The notes: generated by a model from the letters alone, not told the origin. DNA of 7,294 nt from an uncultured Oscillospiraceae bacterium (GCA_934668605.1 CAKUNY010000095.1:1-7294), one strand, 5' to 3'. Numbered from the stretch's first letter, positions 1-5,616 are shown. Translations and numbers: made by a program.

Positions 1-402
1 GAACCAGCTCCCGAAGCACCGGCAGAATTGGAGCCTGCGCCCGAAAAAGAGTGGTCGCAGGCCGATATCCGCCGGATGTATGAGGCCATCAAAGAACCCG
101 GCTGGGAATTTCTTGACTGCCTCGTTGCGCCGGACAAGGCCAATAGCTGCGTCGGTGCGGCGTTATACTGGGACGGCGAAGCCTCGACGCTTGTGCGCTT
201 TTTTGACGAAACCGGCTATTCCTACTGCGCAGGCCCCGTCGCGAAAGCGGCGGAAGACCCCGGATTTACATACCTGGGTGACGGCGCGGTCACCTTCCGC
301 CTGCAAACGGACGACGGAACCGTCTATGACTATACCTTGCGCCTCGCCGTCAGCGATACCGGCGCAAACTGGACGGCGAGCGACAGCCTTACAGCACCAT
401 AA
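1..402 (+). CDS. 3' end of an unrecognised gene (5'-truncated)
   Basis: The reading frame is open from the first base of the window to a TAA at 400-402, giving 133 residues with no believable start; a TTG at 28 is in frame but has no ribosome binding site. The visible part begins with a Pro/Ala/Glu-rich stretch (EPAPEAPAELEPAPEKEW), which looks like a flexible linker. A compact domain of about 110 residues follows, with aromatic and acidic residues, alternating hydrophobic positions (for example VTFRLQTDDGTVYDYTLRLAV) and two cysteines. This suits a small beta-rich domain after a linker, as in secreted proteins or lipoproteins, but the N-terminus that would show a signal peptide lies outside. 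I do not recognise the family. Its last 14 bases overlap the end of the convergent thioesterase gene. The frame is likely real because it is open throughout, has the same GC-rich third positions as its neighbours, and ends where the opposite gene ends. Confidence 0.6.
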   Translation, partial: EPAPEAPAELEPAPEKEWSQADIRRMYEAIKEPGWEFLDCLVAPDKANSCVGAALYWDGEASTLVRFFDETGYSYCAGPVAKAAEDPGFTYLGDGAVTFRLQTDDGTVYDYTLRLAVSDTGANWTASDSLTAP

Positions 403-874
403 AAGAGCCCGTCGCTGTGGCGGCCTTTTTGCCGTCTTGCGTATAGACGCAGCCGGAGAGGAACAAAATCCGATGCCCGAGCTTATCGATCTGGGCAAAG
501 ACCGTCACATGCTCTCCCGCCGAAACCGGGCGGAGATAGTTGACCGCGAGGCTCACCGTGGAGAGTGCGTTTGTCCGGCAGTAAAACCGCGCGGCGAGGC
601 TCAGCGTATTGTCGAGCATGGTCGCCGTCATACCGCCGTGGAGCATCCGCTTGGGGTTGAGCGTCCAGTCCTCCGCAGCGTACCCGAGCGTCAGCGTCTG
701 ATGCTCCGCGCTGCAAGCGACAAATTCCGGCCGCAGCATGCCGATCAGACCGCAGGGCGCGCCTTCCTCCCCGCAGAACGCCGTGTAGACCCGCTCCATA
801 AAGGCCTGCTCCGTCTCGCCCGCCTCCTGAAAAAGCGTCCCGGCGTCCAGCCGGTCAAAAACCTCGTAATTCAT
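389..874 (-). CDS. PaaI-family hotdog thioesterase
   Basis: This gene encodes 161 residues, the usual size for a single-hotdog acyl-CoA thioesterase of the PaaI / YdiI-like group. The key signature is HGGMTATMLDNTLSLAAR at residues 79-96: HGG at the start of the central helix and an Asp nine residues after the His (D88), the spacing of the catalytic Asp in PaaI enzymes. A long beta region follows (TVSLAVNYLRPVSAGEHV, then ILFLSGCVYTQDGKKAATATGSFMV), matching the hotdog sheet. Family members hydrolyse acyl- or aroyl-CoA thioesters in the cytosol; the substrate cannot be read from sequence. The first 50 residues are a helical extension. The ATG is supported by AGGAGA at 883-888, about nine bases upstream. 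The gene stands alone on the minus strand, after the terminator of the SLH gene, and its end overlaps the convergent gene at 1-402 by 14 bases. Confidence 0.87.
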   Translation of the reverse strand: MNYEVFDRLDAGTLFQEAGETEQAFMERVYTAFCGEEGAPCGLIGMLRPEFVACSAEHQTLTLGYAAEDWTLNPKRMLHGGMTATMLDNTLSLAARFYCRTNALSTVSLAVNYLRPVSAGEHVTVFAQIDKLGHRILFLSGCVYTQDGKKAATATGSFMVL

Positions 875-882
875 ACAGCCAA

Positions 883-888
883 TCTCCT
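883..888 (-). promoter_or_regulatory. Ribosome binding site of the thioesterase gene
   Basis: AGGAGA on the minus strand lies nine bases before the ATG at 874-872 and settles the start of the thioesterase. Confidence 0.75.
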
Positions 889-908
889 GTCATATTTTTT
901 CGTATCCT

Positions 909-937
909 ATCATATCCCGCCGGAACATGCAAGAAAA
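909..937 (-). promoter_or_regulatory. Possible promoter of the thioesterase gene
   Basis: The minus strand carries TATGAT at 909-914, a good -10 box 34 bases before the start codon. The hexamer 17 bases upstream (932-937, TTTTCT) is a poor -35 and overlaps the T-tract of the preceding terminator. A weak promoter, or read-through from the SLH gene, are both possible. Confidence 0.35.
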
Positions 938-965
938 ACCGGGCGCGCCGCAAAGCGGCGCGCCC
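932..965 (-). terminator. Intrinsic terminator of the SLH surface-protein gene
   Basis: GGGCGCGCCGC (941-951) and GCGGCGCGCCC (955-965) form a perfect 11-base-pair GC stem with a three-base loop. On the minus strand it is followed by GGTTTTTCTT, a usable U-tract. On the plus strand only TT follows, so it works for the minus direction. It would end the SLH transcript about 230-260 bases after its stop codon and separate it from the thioesterase gene. Confidence 0.85.
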
Positions 966-990
966 TTGTCGTATATTTCGGATATCGTTT

Positions 991-1086
991 CAATCGGGTT
1001 CGCGGGGAACGATTTTCGCGAAACCTCCAACCGGTTCGCGGAAACGAATTTCGTGGAACCCCCAATCGGGTTCGTAGGGGGCGATG
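991..1086. repeat. Three degenerate tandem units of about 36 bases
   Basis: Units begin at 991 (CAATCGGGTTCGCGGGGAAC), 1028 (CAACCGGTTCGCGGAAACG) and 1063 (CAATCGGGTTCGTAGGGGGC), with periods of 37 and 35 bases. Each has CAAyCGG, then GGTTCGyrG. In the first two units GGTTCGCG can pair, with a bulge or wobble, with CGCGAAACC or CGTGGAACC later in the same unit, so each could fold into a weak hairpin. The third unit runs directly into the hairpin at 1073-1100. The block lies in the 3' untranslated part of the SLH transcript. I see no protein-coding content here. Confidence 0.6.
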
Positions 1087-1100
1087 CCCACATCGCCCCG
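1073..1100 (+). repeat. Hairpin repeat, copy 1 of an inverted pair
   Basis: GGGGCGATG (1078-1086), loop CCCA, CATCGCCCC (1091-1099) form a perfect nine-base-pair stem, preceded by CGTAG. The copy at 1152-1179 is the same 28-base sequence in inverted orientation with two differences. From memory, GTAGGGGCG-type hairpins of this kind are dispersed through intergenic regions of related Clostridia; I could not check this. Confidence 0.75.
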
Positions 1101-1151
1101 TGGGGCACCAACGAATTCGCCGGGGATTTCCGTAAAATCGGATTTACGCGC

Positions 1152-1179
1152 CGGGTCGATGTGGGCATCGACCCCTACG
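1152..1179 (-). repeat. Hairpin repeat, copy 2 of an inverted pair
   Basis: Read on the minus strand, this matches 1073-1100 at 26 of 28 positions. Its stem is GGGTCGATG with CATCGACCC around the same CCCA loop. The two differing positions (facing 1081 and 1096 of copy 1) pair with each other, so the stem stays perfect. It ends 14 bases after the stop codon of the SLH gene. Confidence 0.75.
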
Positions 1180-1193
1180 CAAATTTTAGGAAT

Positions 1194-3863
1194 TTACCGA
1201 ACGAAAAATCTGTGGAGCATGGCGGCGGCTTCGGCTCGGGTCGCTCCATCCTGCGGGTGGAGATAGAAGTTATCGCCGCGCAGGATGGCCTCGGAGACTG
1301 CCCACTGCACGGCGGGAAGCGCCGCATCACTTACCGCGCCCGCATCTGTGAAGCTCGAAAGGTCGCTTTCGGCGAGCAGATGGCTGCCGCGATACTGCGC
1401 GTACCGGTAGAGGATCAGCGCAAACTCCTCGCGGGAGATGGGCTGTTCGGGATTTTCTCCATCGGAAATGCCGGTTCTCGCCGCCCAGTCGCAGCCCGCC
1501 TGATACCACGGAGTTCCCTTTGTGCTCACGCCGTCATGCCGCGCGAGGATGGTCAGCAGCATGCCGCGCGTGAAGCTGTCCTTCGGGGAGAACTTGTTGT
1601 AGGCCGTGCCGTTGATGAGGCCTCTATCGTAGGCGTACATCACATCGGCATAGAACCAGTCGATCGCGCGCACATCGCGGAAGGGGTTATCGTCTCCGCT
1701 GGCCAGCAGCGCCATACCGGCCGCGATCACGCCCTCCATCGAGGGCACTTCCGGTTTCTCCGGCTCCTCGGGTTCTACGACCTCCGGCGGAAGCGTCGCG
1801 CCGGGCGCGATCAGATGCAGCTTTGCCGCGTCCAGTGCGGCCGAGGCCAGCATAACCCATTCCTCCACTTCCAGCTGCGTTGTCCTCGAGAAGCGCGTCT
1901 CGCCGTTCTCGTCTACCAGCCGCAGCTCTGTGCCGTCGGCAATTTCGCCGTTTTCGAGTTTGCCGAGATCAGTGAATGCGCCGTTCTCCTTGCCAAGCAG
2001 CGTGAGCGTGCCGCCTTCAAATTTGAACCTCATCAGATTCTGCAAGGCGCTCTCGGGCATCGTCACATGGCCGCTCTTCTGGTAATACGCGCTGAGACTG
2101 CCTCCCACACGGAGCGGAAGGCCTTCCTGCGCCGTAATGGACAAGATCCCATCGCCCTGAATCGCCAGTCCCTCCGAATAAACGGCGTCCGCATCGCCCT
2201 TTGCGTCAATGCGGCTGCTCCCCTCGAGCTTCAGGGCGAGAGCGCTGTCCCTATATTCAACGCCTTGAAGCTCCGCATCCTTCAGCGTGAGCACGCCCTT
2301 GCGGTTGACAAGGCCGGTTTCCGTGTCGTCCGGGTCATAACTGACGCTTCCGTTGCCAAGCACGTTCGTGCGGTTTTTATCCGTCACGAGGTGCTCTTTG
2401 CCGTCCTTGTCCGTGATGATGATCCCGTAGCCGCGAGGCACGGCGGTCAGCGTCATATTCTCCGTAACGGGAATCCTCTCGCTCGAACTGTAGTACTTGC
2501 TGTCCGCTTCGTTCAGCCAGTAATAGCCGTTTTTCAGCTCGTCCCCGTCATTGAGCAGGCCGTCGATCGAAGGCGGGGTGATGGTATCCTCCGCCGTGAT
2601 GACGTTGTAGCTTGTCCCGTTCACAACGAGCGTCACCACGCGCAGCGCCTTTCCGTACAGATTCGTCGGCTGGAGCACCGGGCGGTAGTAGTACGGTATA
2701 TCAGGAGGTGTCGGATTGGTGAGGTCAGGGGTGTCGCCTCGCCTGATAACCATGCCTGGACTGTTAATGGAGAAATCCTGCGCCCATGAAGCATCATTTC
2801 CTGAATCTTTGGTGTAGTTCTTGATGCGATCCCACTCGTTACCCGTACTCAAGCCGGAGGGTGCGCGCAGGGTATAGAATGCGCCGCCGCTCAGATACGA
2901 CCGGCCATAAATCAGGCCATATGTATTCAGGTCATTCCACGAGGTCTGCACGATATTAAAGTTTGAGATAAACAGCGGCCAGCTGCCTTCTTCCTTTGTG
3001 TCCTTATCCTTCCAGCGATAAGTGTTTTCCAGCGTACCGGCATACGTAAAGGGCACATAGCGAAGCGACGCGTCCGGCAGCTTTTCGTTTTTGATCGGGA
3101 AGAACCGGATATTGGTTTCGGAGAGATCAAAGTAATACGTCTCGCCTTCCTTGAGCGCGGCAAGGGAAGTCTCGTCCAGCGCAGCCGGAGCGGTCAGCTC
3201 CATCCGAGTCATATTGGGAAGCTGACCTACCCAACTATTGCTATTCGCAGGCATCGTCCACGTCCCGTTGCATATTCCTGCCGCATCATAAATTTTCAGC
3301 GTCGTGCCATCCACCACGTCCAGCGTGGGAAGGCTCTGCAAGCCCGCTCCGCCGAGCGTCAGCGTTCCGCCGGTCAATTCAATGCCGGAAGCATCCTGCA
3401 AAATGGTGTTGGCGTTGCTCTTCAGCGTTACATTGCCGCCGGATTGCCGATACGGCAGCCGAGTATCAAGTAAGTGAATTGGACTGATTTTGGCTGCAAT
3501 CTCCAGGCTGCCTTCACCCCGAATGGAGAGCCCACTTGCAATAATTGCTCTTGCATTTTCTACGGACGGGATAATGGTATTATTCCCCACCAGATTCAGC
3601 GTCAGGTCGTACCCTTTTGCGTGAATGCTTCCAAGGTGTGCGTCTTCTAGTGTGAGCACATTTGATTCCGGGTCATAGCTGACCGTTCCGTCGCCCATCA
3701 CATCTTTGTAATTTTTGGACGTAACGCTGTTTTGCGTTGTGCCGTCTGGCAATACGATCATAATACCGTAGTCTGTCTCCGCCTCATCCGCCAGCACTGC
3801 CGTGGGCAGCAGCGAGAGCGTCATGACCAGAATCAGAAGCAAGCTTAACATCCGTTTTTTCAT
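1194..3863 (-). CDS. Secreted surface protein with three SLH domains
   Basis: This gene encodes an 889-residue exported protein. Residues 1-25 form a signal peptide (MKKR, a Leu-rich core, then AVLA before DEAE). Two related beta-rich segments follow, at about 33-125 and 479-580. They share VMGDGTVSYDP / VLGNGSVSYDP, then a VLTLEDA / VLTLKDA strand and SGLSIRGEGSLEI / EGLAIQGDGILSI, a parallel beta-helix style seen in clostridial surface proteins. Between them is an unrecognised segment of about 230 residues rich in Tyr, Trp and Asn. After an acidic Pro-rich linker (EPEEPEKPEVPS, near 697-708) come three SLH domains, at about 727-772, 785-822 and 837-888, with the motifs FTRGML, ISREEF and ATRAEA. 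SLH domains usually bind pyruvylated secondary wall polymer, so the protein is probably anchored to the wall by its C-terminus. The start is fixed by AAGGAGG seven bases upstream. Ligand and role are unknown. Confidence 0.93.
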   Translation of the reverse strand: MKKRMLSLLLILVMTLSLLPTAVLADEAETDYGIMIVLPDGTTQNSVTSKNYKDVMGDGTVSYDPESNVLTLEDAHLGSIHAKGYDLTLNLVGNNTIIPSVENARAIIASGLSIRGEGSLEIAAKISPIHLLDTRLPYRQSGGNVTLKSNANTILQDASGIELTGGTLTLGGAGLQSLPTLDVVDGTTLKIYDAAGICNGTWTMPANSNSWVGQLPNMTRMELTAPAALDETSLAALKEGETYYFDLSETNIRFFPIKNEKLPDASLRYVPFTYAGTLENTYRWKDKDTKEEGSWPLFISNFNIVQTSWNDLNTYGLIYGRSYLSGGAFYTLRAPSGLSTGNEWDRIKNYTKDSGNDASWAQDFSINSPGMVIRRGDTPDLTNPTPPDIPYYYRPVLQPTNLYGKALRVVTLVVNGTSYNVITAEDTITPPSIDGLLNDGDELKNGYYWLNEADSKYYSSSERIPVTENMTLTAVPRGYGIIITDKDGKEHLVTDKNRTNVLGNGSVSYDPDDTETGLVNRKGVLTLKDAELQGVEYRDSALALKLEGSSRIDAKGDADAVYSEGLAIQGDGILSITAQEGLPLRVGGSLSAYYQKSGHVTMPESALQNLMRFKFEGGTLTLLGKENGAFTDLGKLENGEIADGTELRLVDENGETRFSRTTQLEVEEWVMLASAALDAAKLHLIAPGATLPPEVVEPEEPEKPEVPSMEGVIAAGMALLASGDDNPFRDVRAIDWFYADVMYAYDRGLINGTAYNKFSPKDSFTRGMLLTILARHDGVSTKGTPWYQAGCDWAARTGISDGENPEQPISREEFALILYRYAQYRGSHLLAESDLSSFTDAGAVSDAALPAVQWAVSEAILRGDNFYLHPQDGATRAEAAAMLHRFFVR

Positions 3864-3870
3864 CCGGGTT

Positions 3871-3877
3871 CCTCCTT
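3871..3877 (-). promoter_or_regulatory. Strong ribosome binding site of the SLH gene
   Basis: AAGGAGG on the minus strand, seven bases before ATG at 3863-3861, is a near-perfect Shine-Dalgarno sequence. It suggests high expression, as expected for a surface-layer-type protein. Confidence 0.9.
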
Positions 3878-3912
3878 TGTCGCGCCTCCGGCAAAAGACC
3901 GCCGGGCTTGGC

Positions 3913-3926
3913 TGGCATGTGTGCCA
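3913..3926. promoter_or_regulatory. Palindrome at the SLH transcription start (possible operator)
   Basis: TGGCA, TGTG, TGCCA is a perfect 5-4-5 dyad three bases downstream of the -10 box, covering the predicted start site. A larger dyad, TTGGC (3908-3912) with GCCAA (3923-3927), overlaps it. The position suits a repressor site, but the regulator is unknown and a short dyad can occur by chance. Confidence 0.35.
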
Positions 3927-3928
3927 AC

Positions 3929-3957
3929 AGTATACCAGAATCCGGCCGAAAGCGCAA
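3929..3957 (-). promoter_or_regulatory. Promoter of the SLH gene, with extended -10
   Basis: On the minus strand TTGCGC (3952-3957) and TATACT (3929-3934) are separated by 17 bases. The -10 is preceded by TGG, an extended -10 element that compensates for the weak -35. The predicted start near 3922 gives a leader of about 60 bases containing a short hairpin (CCGGC at 3888-3892 with GCCGG at 3901-3905). The promoter is divergent from that of the EamA gene. Confidence 0.75.
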
Positions 3958-3994
3958 GCGAAACGGAAAATTTAAGAATTGTAAAAAACGCTTC

Positions 3995-4023
3995 TTGGCA
4001 ACGCGTCCGTTTGCGTGTATACT
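3995..4023 (+). promoter_or_regulatory. Promoter of the EamA transporter gene
   Basis: TTGGCA (3995-4000) and TATACT (4018-4023) are separated by 17 bases, each one mismatch from the sigma-A consensus. The predicted start near 4030 leaves a leader of about 25 bases. Confidence 0.85.
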
Positions 4024-4040
4024 GGTACTGTTTGAAAGAA

Positions 4041-4047
4041 AGAGAGG
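4041..4047 (+). promoter_or_regulatory. Ribosome binding site of the EamA gene
   Basis: AGAGAGG, eight bases before ATG 4056, decides the start against an upstream in-frame extension that would include the promoter. Confidence 0.75.
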
Positions 4048-4055
4048 ATTTGATC

Positions 4056-4940
4056 ATGAAGCAGTCGAAAGCGGCAATTCTGGTGCTCCTTGCGGGCGCG
4101 CTCTGGGGCAGCATGGGGGTCTTTGTGCGAAAGCTGAACGCCGCCGGGCTTTATGCGATGGACGTGGTGCAGGCGCGGATGCTTTCGGCGCTTTTGTTTA
4201 TGGGCGTTTTCATGCTGCTGTTCTCGCGCGAGAGCTTCCGTATTCGCCTCAAGGATCTCTGGTGCTTTCTGGGCTCCGGCATTGTGAGCCTGCTTTTGTT
4301 TTCGCTGTGCTATTTTTCCGGCATGCAGGTCACGAGCCTGAATGTGATGGCGGTCCTTCTTTATACCTCGCCCGCGATCATCATGATCCTGAGCATTGTT
4401 CTGTTCCATGAGAAGCTGACCGGAAAGAAGCTCCTCGCCCTCGTCATGACCTTCGCCGGATGCTGCCTCGTCTCCGGCATCGGAAGCGAGAGCTCAGTCT
4501 CAACGAAGGGGCTGCTGCTCGGCCTCGGCGCGGGCTTTTTCTATGCGCTCTACTCCATTTTCAGCCGCTTCGCCATCGACCGGGGCTACGGCGCGTGGAC
4601 GATCACGTTCTACACGTTCCTGTTCTGCATGCTCGCCGACGCGCCGCTTGCGCACTGGGGCGCGATGGCAGACGCGATGGCCGCCGACCGGACGCTGATT
4701 TTCTGGATGCTCGGCATGGGCTTCGTGACGGCGTTCCTTGCCTTCGGGTTTTATACAAAGGGCTTGGAGGGCATGGAGTCGAGCCGCGCGGGCATTCTCG
4801 CGTCCACTGAGCCCGTCGTCGCCACGCTCTTCGGCGTCTTCGTCTTCCACGAGCGCCTGACGCTTCCGGCAGTTATCGGCATTTTGCTCGTGTTGGGCGG
4901 AATTGTCGTCCTGAGCGGCAAAAAGCCCTCCAAGGCGTAA
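4056..4940 (+). CDS. EamA-family (DMT) membrane transporter
   Basis: This gene encodes 294 residues, the standard length of the ten-helix drug/metabolite transporter superfamily with two EamA repeats. Repeat 1 spans about residues 6-141 and has the typical N-terminal LLAGALWGSMGVFVRKL and the end signature LLYTSPAIIMILSIVLFHEK (102-120ish). Repeat 2 spans about 152-287 and ends with the matching ASTEPVVATLFGVFVFHERL (249-268). This internal duplication is the family hallmark. Members sit in the cytoplasmic membrane and mostly export amino acids, nucleosides or other small metabolites; the substrate cannot be read from sequence. The frame is open further upstream, but ATG 4056 is chosen because AGAGAGG (4041-4047) lies eight bases before it and the promoter at 3995-4023 lies inside the longer frame. 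It is transcribed alone, divergently from the SLH gene. I see no clear terminator after it. Confidence 0.92.
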   Translation: MKQSKAAILVLLAGALWGSMGVFVRKLNAAGLYAMDVVQARMLSALLFMGVFMLLFSRESFRIRLKDLWCFLGSGIVSLLLFSLCYFSGMQVTSLNVMAVLLYTSPAIIMILSIVLFHEKLTGKKLLALVMTFAGCCLVSGIGSESSVSTKGLLLGLGAGFFYALYSIFSRFAIDRGYGAWTITFYTFLFCMLADAPLAHWGAMADAMAADRTLIFWMLGMGFVTAFLAFGFYTKGLEGMESSRAGILASTEPVVATLFGVFVFHERLTLPAVIGILLVLGGIVVLSGKKPSKA

Positions 4941-4968
4941 ACTTTCTTTGAACTTTCCGGCAGTTTTC

Positions 4969-4997
4969 TTGTAAATGCGGCAGCGAATCAGTATAAT
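4969..4997 (+). promoter_or_regulatory. Promoter of the zinc-ribbon membrane protein gene
   Basis: TTGTAA (4969-4974) and a consensus TATAAT (4992-4997) are separated by 17 bases. The predicted start near 5004 gives a leader of about 25 bases, so this gene has its own promoter 28 bases after the EamA stop. Confidence 0.85.
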
Positions 4998-5029
4998 AAA
5001 GCCAATCATTGATAACAGGGGGCTGTCAC

Positions 5030-5419
5030 ATGTTTCAAAAGCTGGGCGACGCGCTGCGGCGGTTCATGTACGGACGCTACGGCGCAGATTCCCTTAACAA
5101 ATGGCTGATCATTTTCGCTGCAGTGCTGATGCTCGTGGGCTGGCTGGGGCGCAATTATCTCGCGCCGTGGATGGCCGCGTTCGGTACGCTGGCGTACGTT
5201 CCGCTCATCTGGGCGATGTTCCGCATGTATTCGCGCAACATGGAAGCGCGCCGCCGGGAAAACGCCGCGTTCCAGCGCTTTTTCACGAGGCTCAAAGACC
5301 GGCAGAACCGGTATTTCACCTGCCCGCGCTGCCGTCAGGTCGTCCGCGTCCCGCGCGGCAAAGGCCGCATCAATATCCGCTGCCCCAAATGCGGCGAGCA
5401 GTTTATTAAGAAAACCTGA
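5030..5419 (+). CDS. Small two-helix membrane protein with C-terminal zinc ribbon
   Basis: This gene encodes 129 residues. A basic N-terminus (MFQKLGDALRRFMYGRYG) precedes two predicted membrane helices at about 24-40 (WLIIFAAVLMLVGWLG) and 46-66 (PWMAAFGTLAYVPLIWAMFRM). A strongly basic, probably helical stretch follows (SRNMEARRRENAAFQRFFTRLKDRQNR). The C-terminus has Cys98, Cys101, Cys118 and Cys121 in two CPxC motifs (CPRC and CPKC) 16 residues apart, a typical zinc ribbon. With two helices both ends should face the same side; the positive charge suggests the cytoplasm. Small proteins of this layout are common in Clostridia, usually listed as hypothetical zinc-ribbon or zinc-finger proteins; I know no established function. 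The basic stretch and ribbon could bind nucleic acid or a protein at the membrane, which is inference. ATG 5030 is chosen for AGGGGG (5017-5022) seven bases upstream and its position after the promoter. Confidence 0.82.
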   Translation: MFQKLGDALRRFMYGRYGADSLNKWLIIFAAVLMLVGWLGRNYLAPWMAAFGTLAYVPLIWAMFRMYSRNMEARRRENAAFQRFFTRLKDRQNRYFTCPRCRQVVRVPRGKGRINIRCPKCGEQFIKKT

Positions 5420-5455
5420 AAAAACCGGCAGTCCACAAAGTGGGCTGCCGGCTTT
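5419..5455. terminator. Possible bidirectional terminator between the zinc-ribbon gene and the tRNA-side repeats
   Basis: CCGGCAGTCCAC (5425-5436), loop AAA, GTGGGCTGCCGG (5440-5451) form a 12-base-pair stem starting six bases after the TGA. In plus-strand RNA the one imperfect pair is a U-G wobble, but only CTTTCG follows. In minus-strand RNA that pair becomes an A-C mismatch, but TTTTTT follows (5424-5419). It probably ends both the zinc-ribbon transcript and anything reading out of tRNA-Ser. Confidence 0.7.
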
Positions 5456-5489
5456 CGAATCCCACCCGGAATAGAAAATCCCCCGCCGG
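5447..5489. repeat. 43-base direct repeat, copy A
   Basis: It starts GCCGGCTTTCGAATCCCACC, continues with GGAATAGAAAATCCCCCGCC, and matches copy B (5574-5616) at 41 of 43 positions, 127 bases away. Its first six bases overlap the terminator stem. The TTCGAATCCCACCC portion equals part of the tRNA-Ser 3' end in opposite orientation to the tRNA gene. Confidence 0.85.
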
Positions 5490-5516
5490 ATGAGTGATGG
5501 TCTTCCGTATCCCGAC

Positions 5517-5546
5517 GAGTGGGTGGGATTCTCCCACGCCGGTTGC
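5517..5546 (-). pseudogene. Remnant of a tRNA-Ser 3' end
   Basis: GAGTGGGTGGGATTC (5517-5531) is identical to 5640-5654, which encodes acceptor and T-arm bases of tRNA-Ser, in the same orientation. Beyond the match, CCCACGCCGGTTGC resembles CCCACGGTACCGTTGC of the intact gene, as if the T-loop and part of the variable arm had been deleted. It sits about 28 bases past repeat A, as the real tRNA end sits about 23 bases past repeat B, suggesting an old tandem duplication of tRNA 3' end plus downstream sequence. Confidence 0.5.
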
Positions 5547-5595
5547 GACATGCCACCGGCATGTCGCCAAGGCGCCGGCTTTCGAATCCCACCCA
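5520..5595. repeat. Three-tier nested hairpin
   Basis: Three perfect stems are nested. The outer is TGGGTGGGATTC (5520-5531) with GAATCCCACCCA (5584-5595), 12 pairs. The middle is GCCGG (5538-5542) with CCGGC (5575-5579), 5 pairs. The inner is GCGACATGCC (5545-5554) with GGCATGTCGC (5558-5567), 10 pairs and a three-base loop. The outer arms are copies of the tRNA-Ser acceptor/T-arm region. The stems hold on either strand, so the transcribed strand cannot be told from this piece alone. Confidence 0.85.
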
Positions 5596-5616
5596 GAATA
5601 GAAAATCCCCCGCCGA
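5574..5616. repeat. 43-base direct repeat, copy B
   Basis: This is the second copy of the repeat at 5447-5489. Its TTCGAATCCCACCCA (5581-5595) is a 15-base exact match to the tRNA-Ser 3' end, inverted relative to the tRNA. Its second half forms the left arm of the hairpin at 5598-5635. Confidence 0.85.

Noticed and set aside
401..430. Possible plus-strand terminator for the first gene (AAAAG, GCC, then GGC, CTTTTT)
   Set aside because: The stem is short, bulged and mostly A-T before the T-run, and it lies within the thioesterase coding end. Too weak to annotate.
927..2789. A 620-codon plus-strand open frame opposite the SLH gene
   Set aside because: It starts inside the SLH terminator, runs through the non-coding repeats and lies antisense to a well-supported gene. 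The product is rich in Arg, His and Ala with no domain, and there is no ribosome binding site. It is a GC-driven shadow.
3921..4055. Longer N-terminus for the EamA transporter
   Set aside because: The extension contains the promoter at 3995-4023, has no ribosome binding site, and would add 45 non-family residues before the first helix.
4024..4055. Riboswitch before the EamA transporter
   Set aside because: The predicted leader is only about 25 bases, too short for a known riboswitch class.
5009..5029. TTG start for the zinc-ribbon protein
   Set aside because: It would precede the AGGGGG ribosome binding site and lie at the predicted transcript start; ATG 5030 fits better.
5447..5616. Two repeats with a spacer, resembling a minimal CRISPR
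   Set aside because: Only two copies of 43 bases, separated by 84 bases that are themselves palindromic and tRNA-derived; no cas genes and no regular spacers.
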